The position numbers were made by a program, and so were the translations under genes. A model generated the notes under the pieces. The model saw only the letters and a list, made by a program, of their open reading frames with translations. It was not told the DNA's origin and did not search any database. From Acidobacteria bacterium OLB17 (GTDB lineage: Bacteria > Acidobacteriota > Blastocatellia > Pyrinomonadales > Pyrinomonadaceae): 64,000 nt of DNA. The stretch lies in the NCBI GenBank assembly GCA_001567505.1, contig LLEU01000039.1:62001-126000 (forward strand), read 5' to 3'. Position 1 is the stretch's first letter; every line of letters starts with the position of its first letter. Of the stretch, positions 36,485 through 45,026 are shown piece after piece.

Positions 36485-37681
36485 ATGAAGAGAACTCCGG
36501 TTTATCAGTTATCGGGCCGACAGATACTTGTGCTTTCGTTGGCATCGGCATTCATCGCGATCGGCATTAGCGCGGCTGTTGCGCTCTTCGTCGTTTCGAG
36601 GCAGTCGGCGGATCCTTCGGCGGTCGCAAAGGCGGAATCTGCATCGCCGAATGCGGGAATTTCCGACCCATCGACCGTTTCGGACGAGCAGAACAGCATC
36701 GAGGTCTATCGAACGCTCGCTCCGGGCGTTGCGTTCATCAACACGACGTCGTACCAGCAGGATTTCTGGGGCAATGTACAGGAAGGCAAGGGCAACGGTT
36801 CCGGTTCGGTCATTGATTCGAACGGCGATATCCTGACGAATTATCACGTTATCGAAGGCGCTCAAAAGCTCTCCGTCAGCTTCGGAGGTGACAAGACCTA
36901 TCCGGCGAAGGTGATCGGCGGCGACCCGGACACGGACCTTGCCGTTATTCGCATACAGGATCCGCCGCCCGGCCTTACCGTGATCCCGCTCGGTGATTCG
37001 GATAAGCTCGTGGTCGGGCAAAAAGTACTCGCGATCGGGAATCCTTTCGGGCTTGACCGAACTTTGACGACCGGTGTGATCTCCGGCCTTCAGCGTCCGA
37101 TCCGTGCGGTGAACGGCCGTCCGATCGACGCCGCGATCCAGACCGATGCGTCGATCAATCCGGGCAATTCCGGCGGCCCGCTGCTTGATAAATACGGCAA
37201 GATGATCGGCATCAATTCGCAGATCCTTTCGCCGAGAGGCGGTTCGGTCGGCGTCGGCTTTGCCGTACCGGTGAGCATCGCAAAACGCGTTATCCCGCAG
37301 CTCTTGCAGTATGGGGAAGTTCGTCGGCCGAAACTCGGCGCAAGCACGATGAGCGTTTCGAACCTCATTGACCAGGGAGCCCGTTTGCCGGTCGATAGCG
37401 GCCTTTTGGTGCGAAATGTGATGCCGAACTCGACCGCGGCCGTCGCGGGCCTTCAAGGCCTTAGCCAGGCCCCGGACGGCAGTATTCTGCTCGGGGATAT
37501 AATCCTCAGCATCGACGGTGAGAAGATCGCGACCACCGACGACCTCTATCGCCTGCTTGATAAACGGCAGATCGGAGACACGCTCCAGGTCGAGGTCTAT
37601 CGCGGAGGCAGACGGGTGACGATCCCCGTAAAACTCCTTGCGGCGTCGAATCAACGCACCTCAGCGCAGTATCAGGACTAG
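36485..37681 (+). CDS. HtrA/DegP-like serine protease with one PDZ domain
   Basis: 398 residues. One N-terminal membrane span (about 12-38) anchors it in the inner membrane. The trypsin-like domain has the full triad: NYHVIEGA (His), DTDLAVIRI (Asp) and NPGNSGGPLLD (Ser). One PDZ domain follows (about 280-385, SGLLVRNVMPNSTAAVAGL). The anchored, single-PDZ layout is that of DegS/HtrA-type envelope quality-control or stress-sensing proteases. An RseP-type protease is encoded elsewhere in the window, which would fit a two-step sigma-factor release, but no anti-sigma factor is seen. Confidence 0.9.
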   Translation: MKRTPVYQLSGRQILVLSLASAFIAIGISAAVALFVVSRQSADPSAVAKAESASPNAGISDPSTVSDEQNSIEVYRTLAPGVAFINTTSYQQDFWGNVQEGKGNGSGSVIDSNGDILTNYHVIEGAQKLSVSFGGDKTYPAKVIGGDPDTDLAVIRIQDPPPGLTVIPLGDSDKLVVGQKVLAIGNPFGLDRTLTTGVISGLQRPIRAVNGRPIDAAIQTDASINPGNSGGPLLDKYGKMIGINSQILSPRGGSVGVGFAVPVSIAKRVIPQLLQYGEVRRPKLGASTMSVSNLIDQGARLPVDSGLLVRNVMPNSTAAVAGLQGLSQAPDGSILLGDIILSIDGEKIATTDDLYRLLDKRQIGDTLQVEVYRGGRRVTIPVKLLAASNQRTSAQYQD

Positions 37682-37699
37682 GCTCGCGAAAAACAACAC

Positions 37700-37737
37700 G
37701 GGCGATGCGGCAGGAGCTTTCGGCCTCCGCATCGCCC
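37700..37737 (+). terminator. Hairpin after the HtrA-like gene
   Basis: A perfect 11-bp stem GGGCGATGCGG (37700-37710) with CCGCATCGCCC (37727-37737) and a 16-nt loop, starting 19 nt after the protease stop. The U-tract is poor on the plus strand. It also covers the ATG at 37705, which argues against that codon as a start for the next gene. Confidence 0.6.
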
Positions 37738-37755
37738 ATTCTCGAACAGGAACAG

Positions 37756-37994
37756 ATGCAGGACCTCGAACTTTTCTACAACGACGGCACGGGCTGGGCC
37801 TGCAAGCAGTGCGAGCGGGAACTCGGCCTTGAAAAAGAGGTCGAACATTCTCACGCGCGCTTTTTTCGCGAAGGCGAGGCCGAGAGCAAGTTCCTTCCTT
37901 CAAAGACCAGGCACGGGCGAAATGGCTCGATCGCGTGGCCGAGATACTTATCTGCCCGCGATGCGGCGTGACCGAAAAGGTCGATAAACACTGA
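37756..37994 (+). CDS. Small zinc-ribbon protein, one frameshift
   Basis: Repaired length 79 residues from ATG 37756 (CAGGA just upstream). The N-terminal CKQC is in the first frame. Adding one A at about 37903 joins it to DQARAKWLDRVAEILICPRC, bringing the second pair (CPRCG) into frame, and a stop at 37994. Two CxxC pairs suggest a structural zinc. As displayed, the frame would instead run to 37971 and lose the second pair. Function unknown. It lies just upstream of the CysQ-like gene. Confidence 0.6.
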
Positions 37995-38048
37995 GGCTTC
38001 CCTGCCGAAATTCGCCTCGCGCCGACGCTCCTGTATAATTCAATTCAG

Positions 38049-38891
38049 ATGCTTGATCTCGAACTTGAAACCGCCCGCAGGCTTGCGCTTGAGGCTTCGG
38101 GCCTGATCCTCAGCCACTATGCAGGCGAGATCCGGGCTGAAGAAAAGCTCGGGGCAGACAACAAGCTCGAACCTGTAACGGCGGCCGACCGAGCCGCAAG
38201 CCGCATCATCGTGGACGGCCTTGCGAAGGCATTTCCGGGCGATGCGATCCTTTCCGAGGAGGAGATCGGCGCCGATCTCGGTTGGACGCAAAATGCTAGG
38301 TGCTGGATCGTCGACCCGATCGACGGCACGGCGGGTTTTATCAAGCACGAGGACGATTTCGCTATACAGATCGGCCTTGCCGAGCACGGGAAACCGGTCG
38401 TCGGCGTCGTGCATCTGCCTGCGTTCGGAATAACTTACGAGGCCGCCCGTGGGCAAGGTACTTTCGTTTTGGAGAACGGTACGAGACGGCGTGTCCTTGT
38501 TCGCGAAGTGAGCGAGCCGCACGATATGCGCGTCGTTCTCTCCCGGAATCATTTCAGTCCGCGAATGAACGTGCTGCTGGAACACTTCGCGTTCGCCTCG
38601 AACGAGCGGCGCGGTTCCGTCGGATTGAAGATCGGCCTGATCGCGGCGGGTGAATGCGATGTTTACATACACCTGAGCGACCGCACGAAGCTCTGGGATA
38701 CGTGCGCGCCGCAGATCATTCTTGAAGAGGCGGGCGGCATCGTGACCGATATGTTCGGCGAGGCGTTAGTTTACGACACGCCGGAATTGAGCAATCTGCA
38801 CGGTATAATCGCCTGCGGTGCCGCCGGGCACGCAAAGATCGTCGAAGGCCTGCATCCGCTGCTCGTATCACTAAAGAAGGCGCAGCGTTGA
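38049..38891 (+). CDS. Inositol-monophosphatase-family phosphatase (CysQ-like 3'(2'),5'-bisphosphate nucleotidase)
   Basis: 280 residues. Metal-binding motifs of the lithium-sensitive phosphatase superfamily are present: EEEIGADLG, WIVDPIDGTAGFIKH (the DPIDGT core) and LWDTCAPQIILEEAGG. Relatives cleave PAP/PAPS or inositol phosphates; FIKHEDDFAIQIGL after the core resembles the CysQ group. Its stop overlaps the next start region, so it is coupled to the nuclease gene. Confidence 0.82.
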   Translation: MLDLELETARRLALEASGLILSHYAGEIRAEEKLGADNKLEPVTAADRAASRIIVDGLAKAFPGDAILSEEEIGADLGWTQNARCWIVDPIDGTAGFIKHEDDFAIQIGLAEHGKPVVGVVHLPAFGITYEAARGQGTFVLENGTRRRVLVREVSEPHDMRVVLSRNHFSPRMNVLLEHFAFASNERRGSVGLKIGLIAAGECDVYIHLSDRTKLWDTCAPQIILEEAGGIVTDMFGEALVYDTPELSNLHGIIACGAAGHAKIVEGLHPLLVSLKKAQR

Positions 38892-38896
38892 ACCGT

Positions 38897-40174
38897 ATGA
38901 AATTCCTCCACATTGCCGATGTTCATCTCGGCTGCACACGCTATCACCTGCCGGAAAGCCCGCGCGATTTTTTTGATGCTTGGATCGACGTTCTGCGGCG
39001 ATACGCAATAGGCGAGAACGTGGATTTTGTCGTGATGGCGGGCGATTTCTTCCACAAACGAGCCGTTCCGCCCGAGACGATGAACTACGCCGTCGAAGGC
39101 CTCAGCGAACTTCGGGACGCGGGCATTCCCGTGATAACGATCGAAGGGAATCACGATCAGAAATACACGGACAGCGAATTCAGCTGGCTACGGTCGCTTT
39201 CGAGTTGGGGGCTCGTAAAGCTGTTGGAACCAACATTTATCGACGGCTTGCCGAATTACGAGCCCTGGGACGCATCGGCCCGCCGCGGCGGTTATATCGA
39301 TGTTGGGCGTGCAAGGATCTTCGGTTCGCAATGGTTCGGAGCGCAAGGGAATCAAATGATCCCGCATTTGACGGATGCGATCGTAAAGAACCGCCGCGAA
39401 GGCGCATTCCACATCCTTCTGCTTCATACCGACGTCGAAGGACATCAGGTACATCCGATCCCGGCCTTGTCGGTCGAGGAGCTGATGCGGCTGCGTTCAG
39501 CGGTCGAATATGTCGGCCTCGGCCACACGCATATGCGGTACGAGATCGACAATTGGGCGTTCAACCCAGGTTCGATCGAAGTGACGAACATCGCGGAGTA
39601 TCGCGAGGATCGCGGCGTCTTTATCGTCGAGGTCGATGACGCAGGGCAGATCTCGGCACGGCATACGGACGAATACGATTTCAGGCCGTTCCAGCAATTG
39701 AGCTTTTCAGTGGACGGCATCGACGAGCCGAGAACAGTGACCGAAAAGGTGCTTGAGATGGTCGGGCGGGAAGCTCGTCCCGCCGAACCGGGCAAGCGGG
39801 CGCCGATCATCGAGATCTCACTTCGCGGACGCCTCGGATTCCCGAACTCGCAGCTCGAAGTGCGAAAGATCCGCGACCGTGCGGCCGAGATCACGTCCGC
39901 ACTACATATTCGCATCAAGAATCACACCGTTCCGGTCGAGTATCTCGAGGCCGAACCTGCCCAAACGGACGAGGGACGGCATCAGATCGAACGCCGCGTC
40001 GTCGAGGGACTTGTGCTGCGTGACGCCCGCTATAAGAACCGTGCCGAGGCGATCGCCGAGGCGGTCATCGGTGCAAAAAGAATGGCGCTTGGTGACGAAT
40101 CGCCCGAGAAGATCGCGGAATTCATCGCGCAAAAAGCAGCAGGCCTAAAGGCTTCGGAAACTTCGGCAGGCTGA
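38897..40174 (+). CDS. SbcD/Mre11-like DNA repair nuclease (metallophosphoesterase)
   Basis: 425 residues from ATG 38897; a TTG at 38888 overlapping the upstream stop is an alternative. The five phosphoesterase motifs are visible: HIADVHLG, MAGDFFHKR, EGNHDQK, LLHTDVEG and GLGHTHM. Mre11-family enzymes process DNA ends with an SMC-like ATPase (SbcC/Rad50). No such ATPase gene follows, and the next gene is on the other strand, so the partner must be elsewhere or absent. The C-terminal 150 residues are helical with no recognised motif. Confidence 0.85.
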   Translation: MKFLHIADVHLGCTRYHLPESPRDFFDAWIDVLRRYAIGENVDFVVMAGDFFHKRAVPPETMNYAVEGLSELRDAGIPVITIEGNHDQKYTDSEFSWLRSLSSWGLVKLLEPTFIDGLPNYEPWDASARRGGYIDVGRARIFGSQWFGAQGNQMIPHLTDAIVKNRREGAFHILLLHTDVEGHQVHPIPALSVEELMRLRSAVEYVGLGHTHMRYEIDNWAFNPGSIEVTNIAEYREDRGVFIVEVDDAGQISARHTDEYDFRPFQQLSFSVDGIDEPRTVTEKVLEMVGREARPAEPGKRAPIIEISLRGRLGFPNSQLEVRKIRDRAAEITSALHIRIKNHTVPVEYLEAEPAQTDEGRHQIERRVVEGLVLRDARYKNRAEAIAEAVIGAKRMALGDESPEKIAEFIAQKAAGLKASETSAG

Positions 40175-40192
40175 TCGAGTTGATGGCGCGGT

Positions 40193-41155
40193 TTATTCGG
40201 AAAGCGAGGCCCGGAAGAATTCGATCAATCTTTGGTCATATGCCTCAGACTGTTCGACCGAAGCGTTTATCATCGTCATTCCGGTCGGGCTAAGGTCTAG
40301 CTTTGCTTCGACCCGCGTCGATGATGGAAAGCACTTCGTCAGGCGAGTTGAAGAGTCCACATAAGCCGGCGCGTCCAGCCCCGCGAGCACAAGCACACGG
40401 CGGTCGGCGATCTTTTTGGCCGTCGAACAGGTCGGTTCGCGGTCAAAACACCCTTGATAATAGTAAAAACGCGAGCCGAGCAGGGCGAGTTTTCCCGTGA
40501 CCGTGCTCATGAACGGATATCGTTGATCGACGACCTGCTCAAGCAGCTGCTCAGAGCCTGAAGGTACGGAATCAAGGGCGATCGACGCAACTTCCGGCCT
40601 TTCGCTTGCGGCGGCAAGTGCGTAGAGCGAACCGAGTTCGATCCCGTAAACACCGATCTTCTTTTGTTGGATCAGCGAAATGCCTGTCGGCGTTCTCAGG
40701 TTCAGGAGAAAATCGATCGCGGCTGTCGCATTTACAGCGTCGCAGCCGCCGAATGTGCAGTAGCCGTCGGTCGTCGTCCCGTGCGAGCGAAGGTCGGGCA
40801 TCAGGACGGTGTAATTCGTCGATTCGTTTATCTTTACGCCGAGGTCGAGCAGGTGCGAGCGGTTCGCGCCGTAGCGGTGGTAGAGGATCACGGCGGGAGC
40901 CGATTCCGCGCCGCGCAGAAGCCAGCCGTGCGCCTGCGAGCCGTCCTTGTTCGACCAGGTCTCTTCGGTGATCTGGGCTGCTCGTGACGAGAGGCGGCCG
41001 TATTTATCGGGCGTCAGAATGTGCTGTGTCGGCAGCGGCCGCGCCACCGTATAGACGAGCCAGATCGCGACTCCGATCACGACCACGGCGATCAGAACGA
41101 TCACCGGCAGAACGAGCTTAACGATACTTTTGAGGATCCTTGTGAACTTTGCCAT
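40193..41155 (-). CDS. Membrane-anchored alpha/beta-hydrolase-fold protein with atypical nucleophile elbow
   Basis: 320 residues. A membrane span lies at about 10-38, then an alpha/beta-hydrolase fold: AVILYHRYGANRSHLLDLG (oxyanion region), VLMPDLRSHGTT, and the elbow YGIELGSLYALAAA. The usual Gly-x-Ser-x-Gly elbow is Gly-Ile-Glu-Leu-Gly, so the serine is replaced by Glu. VLAGLDAPAY holds the acid strand. A ribosome site (GGAAACACA) precedes the ATG. Either the enzyme uses another chemistry or it is a non-catalytic relative. Confidence 0.7.
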   Translation of the reverse strand: MAKFTRILKSIVKLVLPVIVLIAVVVIGVAIWLVYTVARPLPTQHILTPDKYGRLSSRAAQITEETWSNKDGSQAHGWLLRGAESAPAVILYHRYGANRSHLLDLGVKINESTNYTVLMPDLRSHGTTTDGYCTFGGCDAVNATAAIDFLLNLRTPTGISLIQQKKIGVYGIELGSLYALAAASERPEVASIALDSVPSGSEQLLEQVVDQRYPFMSTVTGKLALLGSRFYYYQGCFDREPTCSTAKKIADRRVLVLAGLDAPAYVDSSTRLTKCFPSSTRVEAKLDLSPTGMTMINASVEQSEAYDQRLIEFFRASLSE

Positions 41156-41318
41156 TGTGTTTCCAAGGGGGAATACAGGTCGAAGCCGCGAATTAGTGTA
41201 AGGCTAAAGACGAAAGAGGTCAGCGGGAAAACCACTCAGCCCGAAGAGCAAAAAGCTTTCGAGAAGACATCTCCGATGATAACATACTCATCAGACCGAT
41301 AAATACATCTTTTTTTTG

Positions 41319-43172
41319 ATGAAGTTCCTAAAAACAGCATTCCCGGCCTTCCTTTCGATCCTTTGCTTTGCGGCGTTCGCCGCCGCGCAGGCCATTCCGG
41401 CCGTTCCGGGGCGGGAAACAATGCCGCTTTCCGAGGTGCGTGCCGGTATGAAAGGCACGGCAAGGACGGTCTTTAGCGGATCAAAGCCGGAGGAATTCGG
41501 GGTCGAGATCCTTGGGATCGTCCCGAACGGGATCGGCCCGCGGCAGGATCTTATCGTCGGCAAACTTAGCGGTGCGAACGCCGACCGAACGCTCGTGTTC
41601 GCCGGAATGTCGGGTTCGCCCGTTTACGTTGACGGAAAACTCGTCGGCGCGATCTCGTACAGCTTTCCGTATGCGAAGGAAGCGATCTGCGGCATTACGC
41701 CGATCGGCAACATGATCTCGATGTTCGCAAGGCCGTCGGCAGAAACGCGTGCGGGAGCGAGCAAAGCGTCGTTCACGTATTCGGAATTGATGTCGGCGAA
41801 CTGGCGGGCGATCACGGGGCCGTTCTCTGCGATGGCTCCGGCCGATGCGGTCGTAAGCGGCGGTGCGGCTTCCGAACTTGCGCCTGTTGTCGGACAGACG
41901 TTCCGGCCGATCGCGACACCGCTCGCTTTCGGCGGATTCTCACAGGCGACGATCGACGCTTTTGCGCCTGACCTGATGCGTGCCGGAATGTTGAGTGTCG
42001 CGACCGTCGGCGGTTCGGGCGATATGGACTTCAAAAAGCCGACGGCGACAACGCTCCTTGGCGGCGACTCGATCGTGGTCGGGCTTGCCCGCGGCGACCT
42101 TTCCGTTTCTGCCGCCGGAACCGTTACTCTGCGGGACGGCGAAAAGATATACGCATTCGGGCACCCATACTTTTCGCTCGGTTCGATCGAACTTCCGATG
42201 AGCGAATCGCACGTCGTGACGGTCGTCCCGAACCTCAACAACTCGTTCAAGCTGGCCGTTCCCGATTCCGCTGTCGGAACGCTAACGCAGGATCGAGCTA
42301 CCGGCATCTACGGCATTCTCGGCCGCCCGCCGAAAATGCTGCCCGTCGAACTGCACGTGCGGACAAGCCGCGGCCGTGACGAAACGATCAGGTTCGAGAC
42401 CGTCGTTGACGATTTTCTTTCGCCGCTGCTGCTGAATGCCGGTACCATGAACACGATCGTCGGCAACGAACGATCGATCGGCGATACGACGATCGACATC
42501 AAGGGAAAGATCTCGGTCAAGGGCCTTCCCGATGTGAATATCGTGCGGCGTTACAGCGGGCCTTCCGCAGCGGCGACCGCTGCCGCGTCGCCGTCGGTGC
42601 CGCTGGCCGCGTTGCTGAACGCACAGCTCGCGGGCGTCGATATCACAGGCATCTCGCTTGATATTGTCGTGAATGAGGGCTCGAAATTGGCGGGCCTTGA
42701 GCGTATAACGGTCGATCGGGATGAAGTTCGGGCGGGCGAGGCCGTGAATGTCCTTGCGACGTTCAAGCGGCAGGACGGGACGCTCTTTACGAAGCCTTTT
42801 TCGCTTTCGATCCCGGCCGAGGCGACGCCCGGCAGCCTTACCTTGACGATTGCCGACGGCAATACCGTACAGCAGGCTTCCGCCGTTCAACAGTTCGAGC
42901 CGCGTGACCCGAACGAATTGATCGCGACACTCAATTCGCTGAGGCGTTCGGACAGGCTTTACGCAGTTTTTTCGAGAAAGGCCGCGGGAGCGATCGTCGG
43001 GGCAAGCGAGATGTCGGACCTGCCGCCATCAATGATCGTTACGCTGAATAACGGCCGCTCAACAGGCGGCGTGAAGGCAACGGCCGCGTCAACGATCGGC
43101 GAACAGATGCTAGATACCGGAGATCTCGTTCTCACCGGCTCGCAGGCGGTGACGCTAAATGTCGTGCGGTAA
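41319..43172 (+). CDS. Exported SpoIVB/S55-like peptidase-domain protein
   Basis: 617 residues from ATG 41319 (the preceding TTG is less likely). The signal peptide ends AAAQ. The S55-like domain has VFAGMSGSPVYVDGKLVGA (nucleophile serine region) and YAFGHPYFSLGSIELPMSE, both typical of SpoIVB-domain proteins in Gram-negative phyla. Beta-rich repeats and Ala-rich linkers follow (about 415-430). In spore formers SpoIVB triggers an RseP-like protease; here an extracytoplasmic role is likely but unknown. The gene is divergent from the hydrolase gene and converges on moaE with a 3-nt gap. Confidence 0.78.
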   Translation: MKFLKTAFPAFLSILCFAAFAAAQAIPAVPGRETMPLSEVRAGMKGTARTVFSGSKPEEFGVEILGIVPNGIGPRQDLIVGKLSGANADRTLVFAGMSGSPVYVDGKLVGAISYSFPYAKEAICGITPIGNMISMFARPSAETRAGASKASFTYSELMSANWRAITGPFSAMAPADAVVSGGAASELAPVVGQTFRPIATPLAFGGFSQATIDAFAPDLMRAGMLSVATVGGSGDMDFKKPTATTLLGGDSIVVGLARGDLSVSAAGTVTLRDGEKIYAFGHPYFSLGSIELPMSESHVVTVVPNLNNSFKLAVPDSAVGTLTQDRATGIYGILGRPPKMLPVELHVRTSRGRDETIRFETVVDDFLSPLLLNAGTMNTIVGNERSIGDTTIDIKGKISVKGLPDVNIVRRYSGPSAAATAAASPSVPLAALLNAQLAGVDITGISLDIVVNEGSKLAGLERITVDRDEVRAGEAVNVLATFKRQDGTLFTKPFSLSIPAEATPGSLTLTIADGNTVQQASAVQQFEPRDPNELIATLNSLRRSDRLYAVFSRKAAGAIVGASEMSDLPPSMIVTLNNGRSTGGVKATAASTIGEQMLDTGDLVLTGSQAVTLNVVR

Positions 43173-43175
43173 CCG

Positions 43176-43610
43176 TCAGGCGTTCGATTCGCCCTCGGCC
43201 CAGGCCTCGCCGTCGGCGTAAACCTCTTTTTTCCAGATCGGGACGGTTCGCTTCAGTTCCTTTATCAGCCATTCGCAGGCCGCGAATGCCGCGCGTCTAT
43301 GAGGTGCGGCAACCGAGATCACGACGCTCGTCTCGCCGATCTCAAGGCGGCCCGTGCGATGGACGATGCCGACGGCCGAAACTTCGAATTCCGCCTTCGC
43401 CCGGGCGACGAGCTTCTGCATCTCTTTGAGCGCCATCTCAGGATAAGCCTCGTAAACGAGGTGTTCGGTCTCGAGCACGCGGCCGTCCTTCTTTGTAAAT
43501 CTTCGTGCGTAACCATCGAGCGTGACGGTCGCACCGCATTCCGGCGGGACGACGCGCCTTGCAACTGAGCTGATGTCGATCCGCTCGGTTGTCATTTCGC
43601 AAAAGTCCAT
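43176..43610 (-). CDS. moaE: Molybdopterin synthase catalytic subunit
   Basis: 144 residues. MoaE signatures are YEAYPEMALKEMQKL, GIVHRTGRLEIGETSV, APHRRAAFAACEWLIKELK and PIWKKEVYADG (active-site lysines). With MoaD it inserts two sulfurs into cPMP to make molybdopterin. It lies 95 nt downstream of moaD across an AT-rich spacer; other moa genes are not in the window. Confidence 0.92.
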   Translation of the reverse strand: MDFCEMTTERIDISSVARRVVPPECGATVTLDGYARRFTKKDGRVLETEHLVYEAYPEMALKEMQKLVARAKAEFEVSAVGIVHRTGRLEIGETSVVISVAAPHRRAAFAACEWLIKELKRTVPIWKKEVYADGEAWAEGESNA

Positions 43611-43705
43611 CGCAATCTAATTAGTGATCAATAATTAGGAATTAATAATTTACAGGCAGCGATCAGCTTAAAGATCCAGCGCCGAGGGCTACTCGATCAT
43701 ATCGG

Positions 43706-43945
43706 TCAACCGCCCGACACGGCTGTAAAAACGGCGATCTCGTTGTCGCTGTGGACGGCCGTGGCCGGCGAAGCGTATTCCTGATCGACGGCGATATGCA
43801 GCTTGTGCCCGGCAAGCTTCGGAAAACGTGCCGCAAGAGCGTCGAGTACGTCCTTTGCGGCGGCGCCTTCACGGACGTCGAGTTCGTCGTCGCGTTTCCC
43901 GACGATGTCGCCCGCAGCCCCGAAAAATAAGACCTTGATCCGCAT
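43706..43945 (-). CDS. moaD: Molybdopterin synthase sulfur carrier subunit
   Basis: 79 residues from ATG 43945. A ubiquitin-like fold (RIKVLFFGAAGDIVGKRDDE) ending in the activated -Gly-Gly (FTAVSGG), where the thiocarboxylate forms. The ATG is 7 nt after the thiG stop. Between moaD and moaE the AT-rich stretch at about 43615-43655 may be a promoter for moaE. Confidence 0.88.
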   Translation of the reverse strand: MRIKVLFFGAAGDIVGKRDDELDVREGAAAKDVLDALAARFPKLAGHKLHIAVDQEYASPATAVHSDNEIAVFTAVSGG

Positions 43946-43952
43946 ACGCGTT

Positions 43953-44723
43953 TTACTTGATCGCTCCCTGTAACGGGCTCGAAGCCGATGCATAAAGCCG
44001 CTTTGCCATTCGGCCCGCACGATATGCCAGACGGCCGGCCTCGACGCCGAGTTTCATTGCCTTCGCCATTGCGGCAGGATCGGGCGATTCCGCGATCGCC
44101 GTATTCATAAGGATCGCGTCGGCCCCAAGCTCCATCGCGATCGCCGCGTCCGATGGCACGCCGACGCCCGCATCGACGATGATCGTCGCGTCCGGGAGCT
44201 GCTCGCGCATGATGCGCAGATTCGAGGGATTCTGCACGCCCATGCCCGAGCCGATCGGAGCCGCAAGCGGCATAACCGCGGCGCAGCCCGCATCGAGAAG
44301 CTTCTTGGCCATAATTAGGTCGTCCGTAAAGTACGGCAGGACGATAAAGCCTTCTTTTACAAGGACCTTTGCGGCCGCAAGCGTCTGTTCGTTATCGGGA
44401 AAGAGCGTTACGGGGTCGCCAATGACCTCAAGCTTGAGCCACTCGGTATCGAGGGCTTCCCGTGCCAATCTTGCCGTCCGGATCGCATGATCGGCATCGT
44501 AACACCCGGCCGTATTGGGCAGGATCCGCATCTTCGGATCGAGATGGTCGAGGAACGATTCGCTTGAGCGGTCCAACGGGACGCGATTGACCGCGACCGT
44601 CACCATTTCCGCTCCGGAAGCGGCGTGCGCGGCCTTCATCTCGTCATTGCTGCGGTATTTGCCCGTTCCGATGATGAGCCGCGAATTGAAGGTAGTGCCT
44701 GCGAGTAAAAAATTATCTTCCAT
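43953..44723 (-). CDS. thiG: Thiazole synthase
   Basis: 256 residues, TIM barrel. Landmarks are [26 protein letters not shown] (the Schiff-base lysine region), [11 protein letters not shown] and [12 protein letters not shown]. ThiG builds the thiamine thiazole from DXP, ThiS-thiocarboxylate and an imine donor. thiS lies 60 nt upstream. Confidence 0.95.
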   Translation of the reverse strand: MEDNFLLAGTTFNSRLIIGTGKYRSNDEMKAAHAASGAEMVTVAVNRVPLDRSSESFLDHLDPKMRILPNTAGCYDADHAIRTARLAREALDTEWLKLEVIGDPVTLFPDNEQTLAAAKVLVKEGFIVLPYFTDDLIMAKKLLDAGCAAVMPLAAPIGSGMGVQNPSNLRIMREQLPDATIIVDAGVGVPSDAAIAMELGADAILMNTAIAESPDPAAMAKAMKLGVEAGRLAYRAGRMAKRLYASASSPLQGAIK

Positions 44724-44783
44724 TTGCTTTGATTTTCACGCAAATGGGGACAGGAAGCAAAGTATCAAAGGGAACTCTCGGAA

Positions 44784-44987
44784 TTAGCCGCCGCCGACGA
44801 AATGTACGATCTCAACACGGTCATTCGCCTTGAGGATCGTGTCGGGCCAGTCGGCCTTGCGAACTACGACTCCGTTCAATTCGACAGCAAGGCGTCTCTC
44901 AGGCATCGCAAGGCTTTGGACGAGGGTCGATATGGACGTCGCCTTTTCGACCTCTCGAGGTGTCCCATTTAGCGTTATCTCGTCCAC
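44784..44987 (-). CDS. thiS: Sulfur carrier protein ThiS
   Basis: 67 residues, ubiquitin-like, with LNGTPREVEKATSISTLV at the start, RLAVELNGVVV in the middle and a C-terminal -Gly-Gly-Gly that carries the sulfur for thiazole formation. Upstream of thiG on the same strand. Together with moaD/moaE it makes a block of two related sulfur-carrier systems. Confidence 0.92.
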   Translation of the reverse strand: MDEITLNGTPREVEKATSISTLVQSLAMPERRLAVELNGVVVRKADWPDTILKANDRVEIVHFVGGG

Positions 44988-45026
44988 GCTTCCAATTGTA
45001 ATTGAGTTATCGGAGGTTGGCGAATC

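Noticed and set aside
37705-37755. ATG at 37705 as start of the zinc-ribbon gene
   Set aside because: It lies within the stem of a terminator-like hairpin and has no ribosome site; ATG 37756 has one.
43611-43705. AT-rich spacer between moaD and moaE as a mobile-element remnant
   Set aside because: It has no terminal repeats or target duplication; it is better read as a possible promoter.
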